In this document: positions 33,126 through 47,263 of the stretch, in pieces | How positions within the stretch are numbered: the first letter of the stretch is position 1 | How the letters are laid out: each line of letters starts with the position of its first letter | Assembly: GCA_029582165.1 (NCBI GenBank) | Contig: CM055874.1 | Span: 942,114 to 1,006,113, forward strand | DNA: 64,000 nucleotides | Source of the DNA: Portulaca oleracea | Taxonomy: Eukaryota > Streptophyta > Magnoliopsida > Caryophyllales > Portulacaceae | Direction of reading: 5' to 3' | Made by a program: the position numbers and the translations under genes | The notes under the pieces: generated by a model | The model's input: the letters and a program-made list of their open reading frames with translations, nothing else | Told to the model about the DNA's origin: nothing | Databases searched by the model: none

Positions 33126-33632
33126 AAATTGGATTCTAATAATCTCTACTATCATTTTGGATTCTGGTGGTCCAAAAAAAAAATTGTATTGTAGTGGTAC
33201 CAAATCCATCAACACATTCTTTTTATTTTTTCCATGCGTACCCCATATTGTTTTTGTTTTTTTGGTTCCTACTCCTAGATAGGTAACGAAGTGTAGTTAC
33301 TAAAACATTTTTTAAATTATTCTTTTGAGATTCCGAGCAATTATTATGATTTTTTAAAAGGAATAAAATTGAAAAAATCATAAAAAATTGAAAAATTTTT
33401 GAATAAAATTGGGAGAAATGTTGTAAATTCATTAAAAATCGTGGTAAAGTGTTATACAAAGTTTTGAATCAAATGCAACACAAAATCTATGATATTTAGC
33501 GTATACACTCGATTTTGTCCTACTACAATACAATACAATTATTTTTTTTTGACCACCAGAATCCAAAATGATAGTAGGGATTATTGTCATACAATTTGTG
33601 ATAGTAGGGATTATTAGAATCCAATATCCCTG
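33121..33632. mobile_element. long-TIR foldback MITE inserted in a TA run
   Basis: Left arm from 33121 (TAGGGAAATTGGATTCTAAT) continues through TACTATCATTTTGGATTCTG to GGTGGTC near 33172. The right arm is its inverse, from 33551 to 33632. The right arm contains a 30-bp internal duplication: ATAGTAGGGATTATT occurs at 33571 and 33601. TA-rich sequence lies on both sides, consistent with insertion into TA. The centre is AT-rich and non-coding. Confidence 0.75.
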
Positions 33633-33739
33633 TATATATATATCTTATATATGAACGTATTCATTGAGAACTAAGGGTTACAATAAAAACTTAAGAACTA
33701 TTGATCTTTGACCCTTCGATGAAAAATTAATCTCTCTCT

Positions 33740-33744
<5 letters not shown>

Positions 33745-33784
<40 letters not shown>
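33745..33784. repeat. (TA)n microsatellite
   Basis: About 20 TA units. Confidence 0.95.
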
Positions 33785-33787
<3 letters not shown>

Positions 33788-36700
33788 CATAAAGCACTGG
33801 TCGTTAGTACCATTTGTAAACATCAACTAAATTATAACAAGGAGTTATTCCATTATAATACCTGATTAATGTAGGTATCACATTGGAATTCACTAAAGAA
33901 CTTTTCCTAAGTAAAAGAATTTCGTATATTTACAATACTTTGTAAATGAGAAATTTTTAGTGTGAAACATATTATTAATATTTCACTCTCACATTCAAAA
34001 AGAGTTTTAGAGGGTCCGAGATTCTATCAAATACACACTTAATTAGTTAATTTCCGCCATCTTACGTAATTATAAAAATAAAAAAGATCAAGTCACATGA
34101 CAAAATTTTAAGGTGACTTATTAAGTTGCAGTCAATTTTGAGTACTCATGAAGGTCTACCCCAAGTCTTGCCATTGACAGCTTCTAACGGTTAGATTTAT
34201 GGTTCAAATTCACACACTTCAATCACGTTGAACGTGGTATTCACGTTTCAGTGCATACGTAATATCCATGCATGAAGTTGAATTCAGTAACGTAACTTAT
34301 GTTTCAAGTCATCATTAGCTGATTCTAGGGTTTAAATTAATTCCAGATCGAGGAATATTGCTTTTGTTATGGTTGTTTTACGTGATTGAATGATCATTAT
34401 ATATGCATGCTTGAGTGCATGCATGCATACACCACGCAATCTTATGCAAACAGGTAGTTATTGTAGGACTATAAAACTATAATTGGGCCTTCAATCATCA
34501 TTAAACTTTTGGTTGAAATGGTTCCACAGTTATAACTTGTGTCATGATCATTATATGCATGAGGTTGCGTATATAATAAAGGGGTGAATTGAAAGGTCGA
34601 ACTTTTTTCTAAATCAACATTTAATTTACAATATAAATTACCTGGTGATAATAACAATAACAACAACAAATCTCATTGATGCGTTTGAAGTTGACAATCT
34701 TCCCCTCATGCATTAATTTCCATGAAAAGACTGATGTCGATCCATTAAAAAGACTTTCATATCTAGTGATGATGATCTTAAATATTTTATATCATAACAC
34801 CACACCACACAATAACTATTATCAATATATATTTTCATTTTTCTATCTCCTCGTTTTTCTCCTCTATTTTTCTCATTCTCTCTCTTAACATATCTCATCT
34901 ATCATAACTCTCACCATAACTCACCTCACTTTTTCAAATCTTATTGTACCGTACCATTACCACATCATAACCAATAGTATAAAAGAATGCGACCAATTAT
35001 GTAACACATTGTTTGTGATCAGGAATAGGTCACTTCAATCATTTGTAGAGTGCTTAGAAGAGTAAGAATTTTGTGCATTGCTATGAAAGCGACAATAAAA
35101 GAAATAATAGTTGTATTTAAGTGGAAATTATTGTTGAATTTAAGTCAAAATTATTGAATGAGAATAATAATAATAAATAGAATTAGGGCACAGTGAAAAA
35201 CGAGGGTTGGGAAAAGGGGGGCAAGAAAGCGTGTAGAGCCACTTCTGATGATCCAGCTGAGCCATTACGCGTGAATATCCGATCTACAATATTTTTCAAT
35301 TTTGATTTTGATTTGAAAGCAATGCTCTACCAATACAAAATTATTGGAGGCCTAGCTTGCAATTTTAATGTGGATGGTTGAAAAGATTATATTTCTCGAC
35401 TTAGATGGTAATGGATTAGAGCAAAATGTCTCACTAAATCTATAGCTTGTATGCTTCTTTTTTATGGAGTTGTAGGTCGCGAACGGTTTTTAAATCTTAG
35501 GTCAATTGGAATAAAGCTTTCTAAATTGCGAAATTTAGCGATAAGTAACATTGTTAAAATCGGGATCTTAACTCGAAACTATGTGGAAGTTAGGATCGAA
35601 ATTTAGCCCATGTAGGATCGTGAATCGTGTGTAAATAGTAGAATCGTATCAACGATTTTGGACCATAAAATTGTAGGATCGTAAATCAGGATCGAGATTT
35701 TAATAACTATGGCGATAAGACTGTTACATCTGACCTCTCTATACCTTGACTGGAAGAGATTTCGGGGTATTGATTTTGGTTTTACAATGCATTTGCTAGA
35801 TCGGGTTAATTCCTTGTTTTGCCTTTCGATATAATTGTTGGAGACCTCGACAATGTATATATAACATGTCAGTTTTCACTTAGGGTGTATTTGGTGAGGA
35901 GGAAAACATTTTCCAGAAAATTATTTTTCTATTTTCAGGTCTTTGACGAACGAAAAAAGGGAAATTCATTTTTAGTGAAAACAATTTTCCACCCTCTCTC
36001 CGTAAACTGTTTACATAGGCCCAACTTTAAGAAATTCCATTTTCCCGATCCGTGTAACTCCCCGCGATTCAAGTTCTCCGCATTCACTCCTATCTCTACT
36101 AGAAACAGTTCATTTCTCATGCATCTTCCTTTTTCCTATCTCATCCATCCTGCTAAAAGATATATACATATATCTACCAAACAAGTGAAAATATCAATTA
36201 AAAACTTATTATCCTAAAAAAATATGTATATTATTAACCATCTTACGTCAAGATATTTATCGTTTTTGAAACTAAATGTACATTGTTTTATACTTGTACG
36301 AATGTATTCAAATTTTCATTATTTTTGTTTAATAAATAGTACATATAGTAGCCACCTTTTCTTTTCTAGGATTCTTATATGGTGGTGATATGTCAAGCAC
36401 TCTCAATTCAACCAAGTCCCTCTCATCGTGCAATGTATATGTGACTTTGAGTTATCTTCATGCTCTTTTTTTCCCACTCATTAGCTTAAGCTTAGCTATG
36501 ATCAATGTATTTTGGGCTGTAATTAGTTGCTAAAACTTGACTTTATTTTGTATGATAGTTATAATGTTACAAAACGACAATTCAAATATACTTTTTTTCG
36601 TATAAATTAGGTCCTTTTAAATACTTTTTTTTAAAAAAAAAAAATTCATCTATCAATCCAGAATTATACATTCCAAATGACCATTCAAAATCACAAGTCA

Positions 36701-37341
36701 CTAGCTACTATATATATTTATACTTCTTGTGTAAGACATATAAATTCAGAAAAATAGATAAGAGTGTAATTAATGTATATCTCATATTAAATGGGTAAAT
36801 TTAAATATGTTTCTAGGTGCATTGTGTATATGTGTGGAACAATCTCAACAAAAAAATTAAGCTGATGGTTGAAGTTCTGGTAATAGATTTCATGTTTGAA
36901 TCTCAACACCCCCATATTCATTAGCACAAGATAAAATGGCATTTGCAGCATCCGCGTTTCAAACCCAAAGGACATTTACGTGAGAGACCGTGTTAGAGTA
37001 TAAAAATTATCACAGAGCCTACAATCATCAGCTTAAACTTTTGGTTGAGATAATGGTTTCACATAATATCATAGCTCATCATATCACTCAATATTCTTCC
37101 ACACTTACCATATTCATCAACTTAAACTTTACCACATTAATCATTACCAAATATCTCCTCACTTTTCATATCCTATCTCCTCACCTACCACATCAATCAC
37201 AAGTTCCACAAATTTTACCATACCATTCCACACCTTACTGCACTTTACACAATCTCATCATATCGCTATATTTTCACACCATATCAACCGCACAAAAAAG
37301 CAGATCCTAAGTGGTAAATTTCGGATCAGTTTTGCCAAGTA
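33785..37341. other. gene-free repeat-rich DNA
   Basis: No supported gene. CCACACCACA-rich stretches near 34790-34985 and 37030-37310 resemble the interiors of the Tourist-like elements at 30776 and 58775, but their ends are unclear. A GGATCGTAAATC-type repeat occurs at 35600-35720. RY-type CATGCATGCATG tracts lie at 34405-34430. Confidence 0.5.
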
Positions 37342-37611
37342 GTCCCTGTTCTTTTATACGGCTGGTTGCAGTATGGTGCGGTGTGGTGTGGTGTGGTGGA
37401 ATTGTGACGTTGTGGTGAAATTGTGGTGGGCTATTGGTAAGTTGTTGTGAATTTTGTTTTTTATAAATGTAAATTGTATTGGTAATGTGAAAAAGTTAAT
37501 TGTGATGACTTTTATGGTAAATTGTGGTGGATTTGTATGTTTTGGTGGGTTCTGTCAAAGTGCGATGTGTTGTGACACCGTAGTCAACCAGCGGTATAAA
37601 ATAACAGGGCC
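37342..37611. mobile_element. Tourist-like MITE
   Basis: Left end GTCCCTGTTCTTTTATACGG, right end GCGGTATAAAATAACAGGGCC, good inverted repeats. The body is a GTGGTG-rich sequence, the inverse of the CCACAC-rich bodies elsewhere. The right flank TAA agrees with a 3-bp target site; the left flank is GTA. Confidence 0.7.
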
Positions 37612-39831
37612 TAAAACTATCAAATAATGGCCTACATGCTACACAAACCTTATTCACACTACTCCCATCACATATTTCCCTGAACTAGCTTTCATCCAAT
37701 GCATTAATTGGATGTGTACCCAAAAAGGGATAGTTATAATTAATCCCATGCAAAATGTTAGGGAATTGAAGATCATTCATGAGGTTACGTGTCAGAAGCC
37801 GCATTATGCACAAGTCTTTGTAGCCTCTATATTTATACAGTTTGCAATACAAATAGAAGTTTTGGTCAATTTTTTGGTCACCCAAAATCCGCTAAAGTTT
37901 AGCCAAAATCTTGGTGTCTGTTTTTTGAATAAATATGGTCGTTGCCTACCCTTATTAGTTTGCTCCAATCTCTATTATATTGCTACGTGCTTTTTTTTTT
38001 TTTCTTATTGCTAAATTTGCAATATGTATATATTGTCACTTTCTATCTTCTATTTTGATATGGAAAGCCACTTTTTTGCATTCATTTGGGCTGGCTCACT
38101 TAACCGTGTTTCACTTCAATGTGTGTACTTCAATTCAATTATCACACTCTCCCATCCCAACTAACCAATAACCCCTAAAAATAAGAAATATTGGATGATA
38201 ATATACCGATCTTTAGAGATATTGGATTGTAATATATCGACTTTTACTATTGAATAACAATACTATGGCATTTATAGTTAGGTGGGATTATTACACCAAC
38301 AATTAACAATTATTAAGGAGACGGTGAACTGGTCTATACACTGACGTGGCAGGCGGTGGTAAAAAAACTGGCCATGTCCCGGTAGCTCGTTAATCCCTTC
38401 ATTTTTTTCAGTAACCCACGTTAAAACATCAACCCGGATACAATGACTCAGAGGATATTGAACCGGTCTTCGTGCTGATGTTACACACAACCAATCAATA
38501 TCTTGTAACGTAGGCTAGTGAGAAAACAGGGAGGTTAACGGAGTTATTGGGTTGGGGCAGAGTTTTTTTCCGTCCACCAGCTATATCAGCATGGAGACCG
38601 CTGCACCTTAGAGATATTGCTCCAAAATTGAGGGAATGACCCATAAATATTTCTCTGACTCCCCCTTTGTAGATTATGGAAAATTAGATGTGTATATTTA
38701 CGCATTATTTATTTGTAAATGCATTAAAGTAAAACTTTATGCTATGGAATTTTCCTATTTATTATCATTATATGTTAGAACTAAAAACGCAAGAGATTCG
38801 AATTAAATCATTACATCATGTTGGTCTGCTATAATTACATTCGAGCTGACCTAATTCAATAGTTTATTTGGTGTGTGTATAGTATTCAACTACAACCTTT
38901 ATTCAAAGCCCTTGATAACGTCGGTACGCAATTTGCAACTTTAAAAACAATAATTTGGCAAACTTTTTTTCTTAATCCTCTCACCTAATTAATCAAAAGT
39001 TCTATAAACACAAAACCTTGAACTGAAAATTTGCATACACCCTCCTTAATTTGGGTTTATAATATTTCTAAATATAACCTCGATATTTCTGAGTTAATAT
39101 TTACTTGCCCTAAGTTTTTAGACCAATTTTATTTTGTTATTCTTACGGTAAATTTAGCAACTTTGTCGGCGAATATATAGTACATATGAAATTGTTTGTT
39201 AAAATTATCGTCATTTCAGCAAATAAATTTCATTACAAATCACACATTCACAGGAAAAGTTGCTAAATTCACTAGGAAAATAGGTAAATGATGAATAAAT
39301 ATTAATTTAAAAATATTATGGTTAAATTCATAAATATTATAAATATGAGGGAAGTACATGTAAATTTTCTAGGAGAGAATGTACTCTTGAAGACTATGTC
39401 TAATAGTTTGGAAGGTTCTAATCAACTAAGAAATATAGAGACAAAAAAATAACTTAAAATTGAATTTTGTGCATGGAAAATAATCCATAATACATTTCCA
39501 AGTGTCGAGCTTCTAAAAATCAACCAAAACACACATGAGTCATGAGTGTATATAATATATGCTAGCTACAAGCTAGCAAGCATGTGTGTTGAATAATACT
39601 ATAAGTTAGTCAATCAAGTATGCAAATACAACCAAGAAACACATACACATAGTTAGGAACCAACCATTTATTTTGGCTATTTGTGCCATTTTGATCAAGG
39701 AAAGTTCAAGTATAGGTCATCTAATTCTCCCCTCCAAGTTTTTTGGATGTGTATGGAATTGTCAAACCCCTTACATGTATTATTCTTACATATTGTCCTC
39801 TTAAGTCTTAACCAAAACAAAAGTTGTTTTA
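37612..39831. other. intergenic DNA without visible genes
   Basis: I see no gene and no well-bounded element. It is AT-rich, with a more balanced stretch at 38300-38640 that has no long reading frame. Confidence 0.5.
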
Positions 39832-40007
39832 CTCCCTCTTATTTGGTTAGATTATTTTCAGGTTTGAATGAATAAGTTATGATAAGTTAAGATAAATTAT
39901 GATATTTTTTTGGGAAATTATGTTAGGTTTAGATAAGTTTGAATAAATGAGGAATGAGTTTGGATAAATTAGGATAGTTACATCCAACCTAACCAAAGAA
40001 CAGGGCC
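39832..40007. mobile_element. short Tourist-like MITE
   Basis: Ends CTCCCTCTTATTTGGTTAG and CTAACCAAAGAACAGGGCC are inverted. TTA is duplicated on both sides (39829-39831 and 40008-40010). 176 bp, body rich in AAGTTATGATAAGTT-like units. Confidence 0.75.
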
Positions 40008-40352
40008 TTAGTCACCATTAATTGTATACATGTAGTAGGTCTTGGCCTTCCCTAATTATTTCTTGGTCAATTCCCTTCATTCTAGGGCATTGGTGTGCAT
40101 TATCACTTTGTCAACTTCATAAACTTGCTTGATGGTAATATATATACATGAGTTGGGTATATATTAGGCCTTATCTTAATTAATTCTCCTACAATAATAC
40201 TAATTTTCTAAACAGGTATGCTAATCACGTCAATAGATCGTTTTAAGAATGAATATACGTGTACCGTAGTCTCTTTCTAAAACAAAAGTTTGAAGCCTTC
40301 CCCATAAATTTCAGGTAAGCATTGTTCATATAGATCAATGTGGTATATAAAA

Positions 40353-41142
40353 GGAATTTTAGACGTCAATAATATCAACTTTGAGGGTGCTGGACAGTAA
40401 TAATATTTTTTGATAATTTGGGGCATAGAGCCCTTTTATTAAGCAAAACCAAAGAGCTAAGCAAAAGCAACGCCAAGAAACACACAACTAAGCGACAACA
40501 GACAAGAACGAAGCCAGAGATACAAAGACATCAACAACTAGCGACAGAATAAGAATTCAACACCCTAAAAGACTACAAAAATAAACCCCACTGTAAACAG
40601 AGAACCTGAGAATCAGGCGAGCAGACCAAAAAAATCCCCCCTCCATAGCACAATTCCACATGGCAGCTTGCATGAAGATGACAGATATATTGTGAAAATT
40701 TAGAGCAACCAATTCAGAGGGAAGATTATGCTTCACCATTCAGTGAGCATACCATAGAGGAAACCACCCTAACATCTTCTGTATAGATTATTTTCTTGGT
40801 CACTGACAGTATCAATTATTGACCTACTTTCTACCAACATTATACTACCAATTTGGTATGGTTTTGACTCATGGAAAGATGACATGGCTTCATGATGTAT
40901 GACGTGGAAGGTGGAGCTTGTGTAGAAAATGTTGACGTGGACACTAATATGTCTTCCACATCACACATTATGAAGTCACGTCATCTTTCCGATGAGTCAA
41001 AATCATAACAAATCAGTGGTGTATTATTGGGAGAATATAGGTAGATAGTTGATATTGTCTGTGTCCAAGAAATAATTTGTATTATTATTATTATTATTAT
41101 TATCCTATACCCCCAAAGTTGACATTATTGACATCTAAAAAT
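40353..41142. mobile_element. large foldback element split by a retroposon
   Basis: The left arm GGAATTTTAGACGTCAATAA continues to ATCAACTTTGAGGG. The right arm CCCCCAAAGTTGACATTATT continues to GACATCTAAAAATCC. The inversion goes on inward on both sides, including TTTTGACTCATGGAAAGATG near 40862 and CATCTTTCCGATGAGTCAAA near 40983. Sequence 40405-40804 has no inverted partner and is a later insertion. TATA-like flanks lie at both ends. Confidence 0.7.
40405..40804 (-). mobile_element. 5'-truncated non-LTR retroposon nested in the foldback element
   Basis: Read on the minus strand, it ends in GGGCTCTATGCCCCAAATTA then TCAAAAAAT, the typical tail hairpin plus A-run of plant LINE-derived copies. 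Direct repeats GACAGTAATAAT (40393) and GACAGTATCAAT (40805) flank it. A 60-residue frame inside (40557-40739, -) is at most a decayed reverse-transcriptase remnant. Confidence 0.6.
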
Positions 41143-44100
41143 CCTATATAAAATGAAAATGAGGAGTATATATACTAACAAAACTATCTATATTTAATTT
41201 CTATATTTTGGTGAATTTTAATGCACAATAGTATTGTTGTCATTAACTTTCATAGCACAATCATAATAACAATATATTATTTTTACCATTGATTTGAAAA
41301 GGTGGTGTTTGTCCACTATTTTTAACATGAGAATGGAGACAAGAACGAGTAAAACATTTTACACTCCAACTGTTTCACGATTGACATAAAGTTGAAAAAA
41401 AATTACTTTACAATTAATCAATTAGTACATTAATCAATGTACTATTAAACTAAAAACTAAAGTTAACTAGTGCATAGCATCATGAAGAGGAAAATATTAT
41501 AAAATGAAAATTATAGGGGGTAAAAAAACAGATTCCTCAACTAAAAGTACTACTGCCTTCACTTTCAAAGATAGCTAGGGAACCAATTTTCTTCTATGAA
41601 GAGGAAATTTAAGAGCATTAAAGTGATAGAATAATCAACAAATAATGCCACTAGCAGTAATTAACCTGTAATATTCCTGACAAATATTATTTCCATCCTT
41701 TTTTATTTGTCAGATTATTTAATTTCTCCATTTATTTTTATTTATTAAATTACCAATTTTTTATAATTTAAAAACTATGTAACATATATTATATCCCTAA
41801 TAAATAAACTTTGTGATTCTAATGATACTATGTATGTCTAAACATATTTTTTGTAATGGAAAAATTTTTTATTCGATTTCCTATCTTCATTAGTTTTGTA
41901 AAAGTAGTTTTCTAATTGATTTTTTTATCCATGATTATTTGTTATTTTAATATTTCCAATAACAATTTTACTATATTTTTTTACCTTTAATAAATAACTT
42001 TGGAAATAGTGGAACCAGTAATTTAATGATAATTAACTACATTTTTGTTATTTTGATTTATTTCTATCTAAATTTTTATATTGCATTGTTTTCTTCACTT
42101 TTTTCAAAGTGACAAATAAAAAGTAACAAAGAAATTAATGAAAATAATATCGGGCCAGGTTGGGTCGGGTCGAAAATCAAGTTGTTCAAGAGCCCAGCTG
42201 ACACTCACCAATCAAGGGCCCCACACAGGTACGTGGCGGGACCCATGCATGGTTTACTGATGGATGACTAAGCTTAGCTAGGGTCCATGTCAACATCAAC
42301 CAATTTCCACGTCACCCCGAAGTAGTTAGAAGGGAGGTGGTTGGGTTAGAATAATACTCTAATATATGTGCTTCTCTTGCTTTTTGCATTTGCATAATTG
42401 CATCAAGATATCAAGATATAATGCAAAAAAATAAAAGAAAATTAAAAAAATGGGAAAAAAATCACGTTAAAAATGTCACAAACAAAAAAAAGAAGGTTCA
42501 AAGTCACTGGTAAGTAGTCGGCATCTGATTAGACATGGGTTGAGTTTGTTTTGGCAAAAGTTTGGCCATCTTCAGTTTTTGCAAATTATGGAATTAGATA
42601 CGTTTTGATCATTGATGTTCATTAAAGTTAGTAATATAGAGAATTAATGATTGAAGTTAATCTCAATTATCATAAAGTCAATGTTGATTATGAACATATA
42701 TATTTAGTATGAAAATACATAGCTTGAATCTAAAAGTTTTTTCGTCAAGTATATTTGTCGTAGAATATTTCAGTTATTAGCTTAAACTTGTCATTGAGAT
42801 GATTTCATAATATGAGGGTTAAATTGAGTAAAAGTGTGAGAGATTTCGAGTTCAATTCTCAGTAGCCCCATGTTAAGGTAGAGATGATTTCAGGATCGGA
42901 AAGCTTCCAAACGAACAATTTCGATGAAATTTTTCAATTTTTTATTTTAACTACAGTCAACTCTATGTAATCCTCTATCCACCAACTCTATGTAGTAACA
43001 TCTTCTACGTGAACCGCTCATCAAAACTCTATGTAGCAATAGTGAACTTTATGTAATCTTTTATTAGTTTCTCTTTATTGTCCATATTCAAAATCTCCAA
43101 TTAAATCATTATCAATCATCACAACTTTGCGAGCGATGATGCCATCTATAGAATAATAACTCCTATGATATTCTACCAAATTAGTCATACCGATCATCCT
43201 ATCTTCTTGGCTAGCAGACCTTTTTACAACTTGCATTTTATTCCACTAGTTAAGACCCAAATTCCTTGAAGAAATAGCCTTCTACGTAAATCGACCGCTT
43301 ATTTTACCAAACTGTAGTTGAGAATTTTAATTAGTTATACCGGTCATCCTATCATTTTTCGGTTTGGTTTCTAAATGTAAAGAACTTGTTCAACCTATAG
43401 TTCCTAATTTTGGCAAGTACCCTAAATTGCTCATTTTTTTAGCTTTGGTTTTTGAAATGTTTTCAACTCTAAACCTAATATTATGAGACTCAACAGTATG
43501 ATCAATATAACATTCTTATTGCATTTTATAAGTTATGTATGTTGATTAGGTTTGCATTAACTTTATTCAGATTTGTGTCAATGTTAGCTATACCCAATAG
43601 TTTATTAGGTATGCATATGTTAGGCATATGATTTTCAGTTATCTATAATAACTGAAATATATTTTTGTGAGTTATCAAACAGTTATTCACTTTGTAAAGT
43701 CCATGTATTTGGTGACAAAAACCTATACCACATCCAACATGCATGCACATATAATTATTCATACAAATTCTGTTGGGGTGAATATTTTACTGTGAAGTCT
43801 AGATATTTTATTATTGAAAGTAAATAGGATTAGATATACAATTCGACTACTGTGAAGTCTAGCTAGATGTTTTATGATTGAAAGTAAATAGGATCAGATA
43901 TACAATTCGACAAGGTAATAACAGAGAGCGAATTACCTCTTTAGATAATCAATTTACACTATGTTCGCTTCTTGGAATGTATGATGTCTAAAAATACATA
44001 GTGTACAAAACCGGCCAACTCAACCAAAGTTTTAGCCGTATGGACCATAGCAATGTTATACCAAACAAAAACTATCAATAGCAAGCATAATCCATAAGCC

Positions 44101-45691
44101 CCGCAATATGATATAATACATGGAAATTTTTTTATTTAATTTTCACTAAAATTCGATTATTAGGAGTTTGAAATTAAAGAAGAAGAGGACAACCAACTAA
44201 ACTAACGCGTCTCCAATAAAGTTCACCTTGTATTGCATACTCCACAAAAGCTCCTTGTAAGCTAGTTAAATTCAACAATATATTAATGCTCAAAAACAAA
44301 ATACAACAAAAATTATCAAAACATAGCTAGGGAAGACATATAAAGACTTATATTAATTGCTTTCCCTAGACTTATGATTATTAAGAAATCAATCTAAGAT
44401 ACGATAATAAATACCATGAAAATAAATACAATCCACAAAATGCAATAAAAGATGTCACCAAATTATTCTGCTATTTATTGAGTTGTGTATGAAAAGGGTT
44501 AAAAAATATGTAACATGACGTGTTTGAAATTTGGCAACAAAAAAATAGTGTGAAATGAGAAAGTCTATTGCCAAAGCACTTTGAAGCCCAAACATTGGTT
44601 GCAAATATATATTAACTCTTCAACAAAAAGAAGAAAAAAAAGAAAATTAATTAATGATTATATTAATTAATAAACCAAATAAATGAGTTAGCTTATTGTA
44701 AGTCCACCGTTTCAGCTCACTAGTTTTCTCACTAATTTCATTTAATTTATTCCCATAAAGGCCAGCATTATTTTCTCTTAGCTAAGTGTCAAATTTCAAC
44801 TTTAGTCACCTCCATTTTGACCTCAATTATTAATATTTTTCTTTGATTTGGTGTGAACTTTACTTGATTTTTTAGATAAATTTAGAAGACATCAATTCTA
44901 ACCAAGGAGGCATTGTTTTAAGATAAGACAAATTTACAGAAACAACACATTGTGAGTGTTTAAATTAATCAAAATTTTCAAGTTGATTTACATTCCCTCC
45001 ATTTATAATTGTGTCACTTTGAAAAGTTGGTATAATTAGATAGTAATGAAAAATAAAAGTAGTTGATACAAATAAATAATATTCATTTACTAAAATCTTA
45101 CTTTAATTGTATAAATTGTTTATCAAGAATTATAGAAAAGTAATCTATAAAGACAAATATGGCAATAAAGTTTTCAAAGTGACATATATATTAAAACAAG
45201 TAAATATTATGGAAGTCATCTAAATAAATTATTAAAGTCATCCTAAATAAATTTTTTATTACGATTGTTACAAATAATTAATCCAGAAATAACTTTTATC
45301 AAAGTCATCCTAATTAAATTATTAATCTCTCCTATATTCATATAAAAAAATCACGACAGAATGATACATTTCATGAGAAATTTATGATAACGCGATCTTA
45401 TATAAAACTATCTTATAATACGTACTATTTTTTCTCTATTTTTCTTCGATCCAAACACATCACTAGACAAAGTACCAAATTATGTGATCCTAGATGAGAC
45501 AATGGAGCCTACATGAAATGAGTAAATAGGGCACATGAATCAACATGTACATACGTAGTTAATATTGTTATGGATGGAAAATGTAAATAGGGGTGAACCC
45601 ACACGCTTATGCCTTTTTATTTATTAATTTCTTGAATTCTGTCTACAACTTTGGATCCATTAATATGTACACACTACTTCCTCTATATATA
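41143..45691. other. AT-rich gene desert
   Basis: No gene. An ATT trinucleotide run lies at about 41080-41104 at the edge of the foldback element. A probable decayed Stowaway (TTCCCTCCATTTATAATTG at 44993, inverted GTGTCACTTTGAAAA-type arm near 45175) is present. Confidence 0.5.
43788..43911. repeat. 60-bp tandem duplication
   Basis: TACTGTGAAGTCTAG starts two adjacent copies at 43788 and 43848. Both end GATATACAATTCGAC. The second copy has a 4-bp CTAG insertion and two substitutions. Confidence 0.9.
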
Positions 45692-45928
45692 CTCCCTCCT
45701 TCCAATATTATCTGTCACTTTAACTAACTTTCTTTTTTCCCATAATATCTGTAACTTTATAATTCCAATAACATATTAATTACTAATATATCATGTGAAC
45801 CTTATTAATTACTTCATTTTATTCAATATTTCCACATTTCCAATGTGATAAATTAATGAAGATTGGAAGTTTTTTTTTTATTTTTTTAAATTATGTCTAA
45901 AGTGACACTTAATTTGGGAAGGAGGTAG
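45692..45928. mobile_element. Stowaway MITE
   Basis: Ends CTCCCTCCTTCCAATATTAT and TTAATTTGGGAAGGAGGTAG lie between TA dinucleotides. Both arms carry GTGTCACTTTA/TAAAGTGACAC-type sequence. Confidence 0.8.
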
Positions 45929-45930
45929 TA

Positions 45931-47263
45931 ATATATTTCACTCTATTATACTTCACTTTAATTTGTCCTACTCCATTTGGCACTAATTTGCTACATATAT
46001 ATTAACTCACTATAACAAGTAGAAACTAAAGGGTTAATGTATGTATATATGTTCATTGATATAAGGTTGTTTATATCAAAATTTTTGAGACTTATATTAG
46101 TGATATTGTCGTATTATATATGTTCATAGTCGATCTTAATAAGGTTGAGACTTGAAACGGTGTGTTTCAATAAAAATATATGCATATTTTTCTCTATGAA
46201 TTTGTTATATTGATAGTTCTAATTACTGTTCAAATTTGTGTAATGGGTGAGGATAAGTTGGAGAATTATAGTTTGTACTATAAACAACAACAAAAAATTT
46301 TAGTATTGTCATGCTAACATGCGGTATGAGAAAGTACTAATGTAGACAATAAACTTCAAATTATGTATATATTCCTTTTTTATTTTAGAAATTTTACAAT
46401 AAGAGGGATATGAGAGAACAAACGTGTTCTTATGGATTTGAATTATAAAGGTTATGTTGTCTTTGAGAAATGGAATATAGAGACAAAATGATTTAGTTTG
46501 AGCCACAAAAAATTTAAAAAAAAAAACAATCATCTAGAACAAGATCTTGAACATAAATACTTTTTAGTGATAAATATATTTTTTCTTGTTATTTAAATGA
46601 AATACTAATAATTCAACTGGTAAATAAATACAATCTAGAACAAATGGAAAAATCCAAATTATTATCTTCAATCCTATCTACATGCATGTATGGTGATGTG
46701 TAGCATTTCTTATCACTTTTTCTAAAGTGAATTTGCACTTCTTTATTTTATGATCGGAAATGATAAATGTCACTATTAAGTTTTTATGATTTTTAATGTA
46801 AAATTTTGATCATAATTTTTTAACAATATATTTTTGAAAATATTTATAAAATTATACTTCTCTCAAAGTAATTTTCACAAATATTGTACCTAATGATAAT
46901 AAATTTCACATAACAAATCATTACATATAATAAATTTACAATCAAAGTTTTCAAAGTAAATTATATAACTCTTAATGTGGCAAATATTTAGGAATATTTA
47001 GGACTGAAATGACTAGGTAATCTTATATATCAACTTCATTCCGTATCAAAGTTCATTTGTGATAGTTGGGACTCTCATTATAGTATGAACCTTGAAATGC
47101 TCAATTATATAGATATATATATTTCATAACAAAGAACTAATATAAGATTAAAGTAGAGACTACACATTCTAGCTATAAGGTTTTAGTAAATATAATTAAT
47201 ACACACAATATAATAATATCCACATACCAATATTTGAGAATATTTTCCAAAAGCTATTATTTA
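45931..47263. other. AT-rich intergenic DNA
   Basis: Nothing recognisable beyond AT-rich sequence. Confidence 0.5.

Noticed and set aside
32948..33215. Ile-Tyr repeat proteins on both strands
   Set aside because: Translations of a TA microsatellite.
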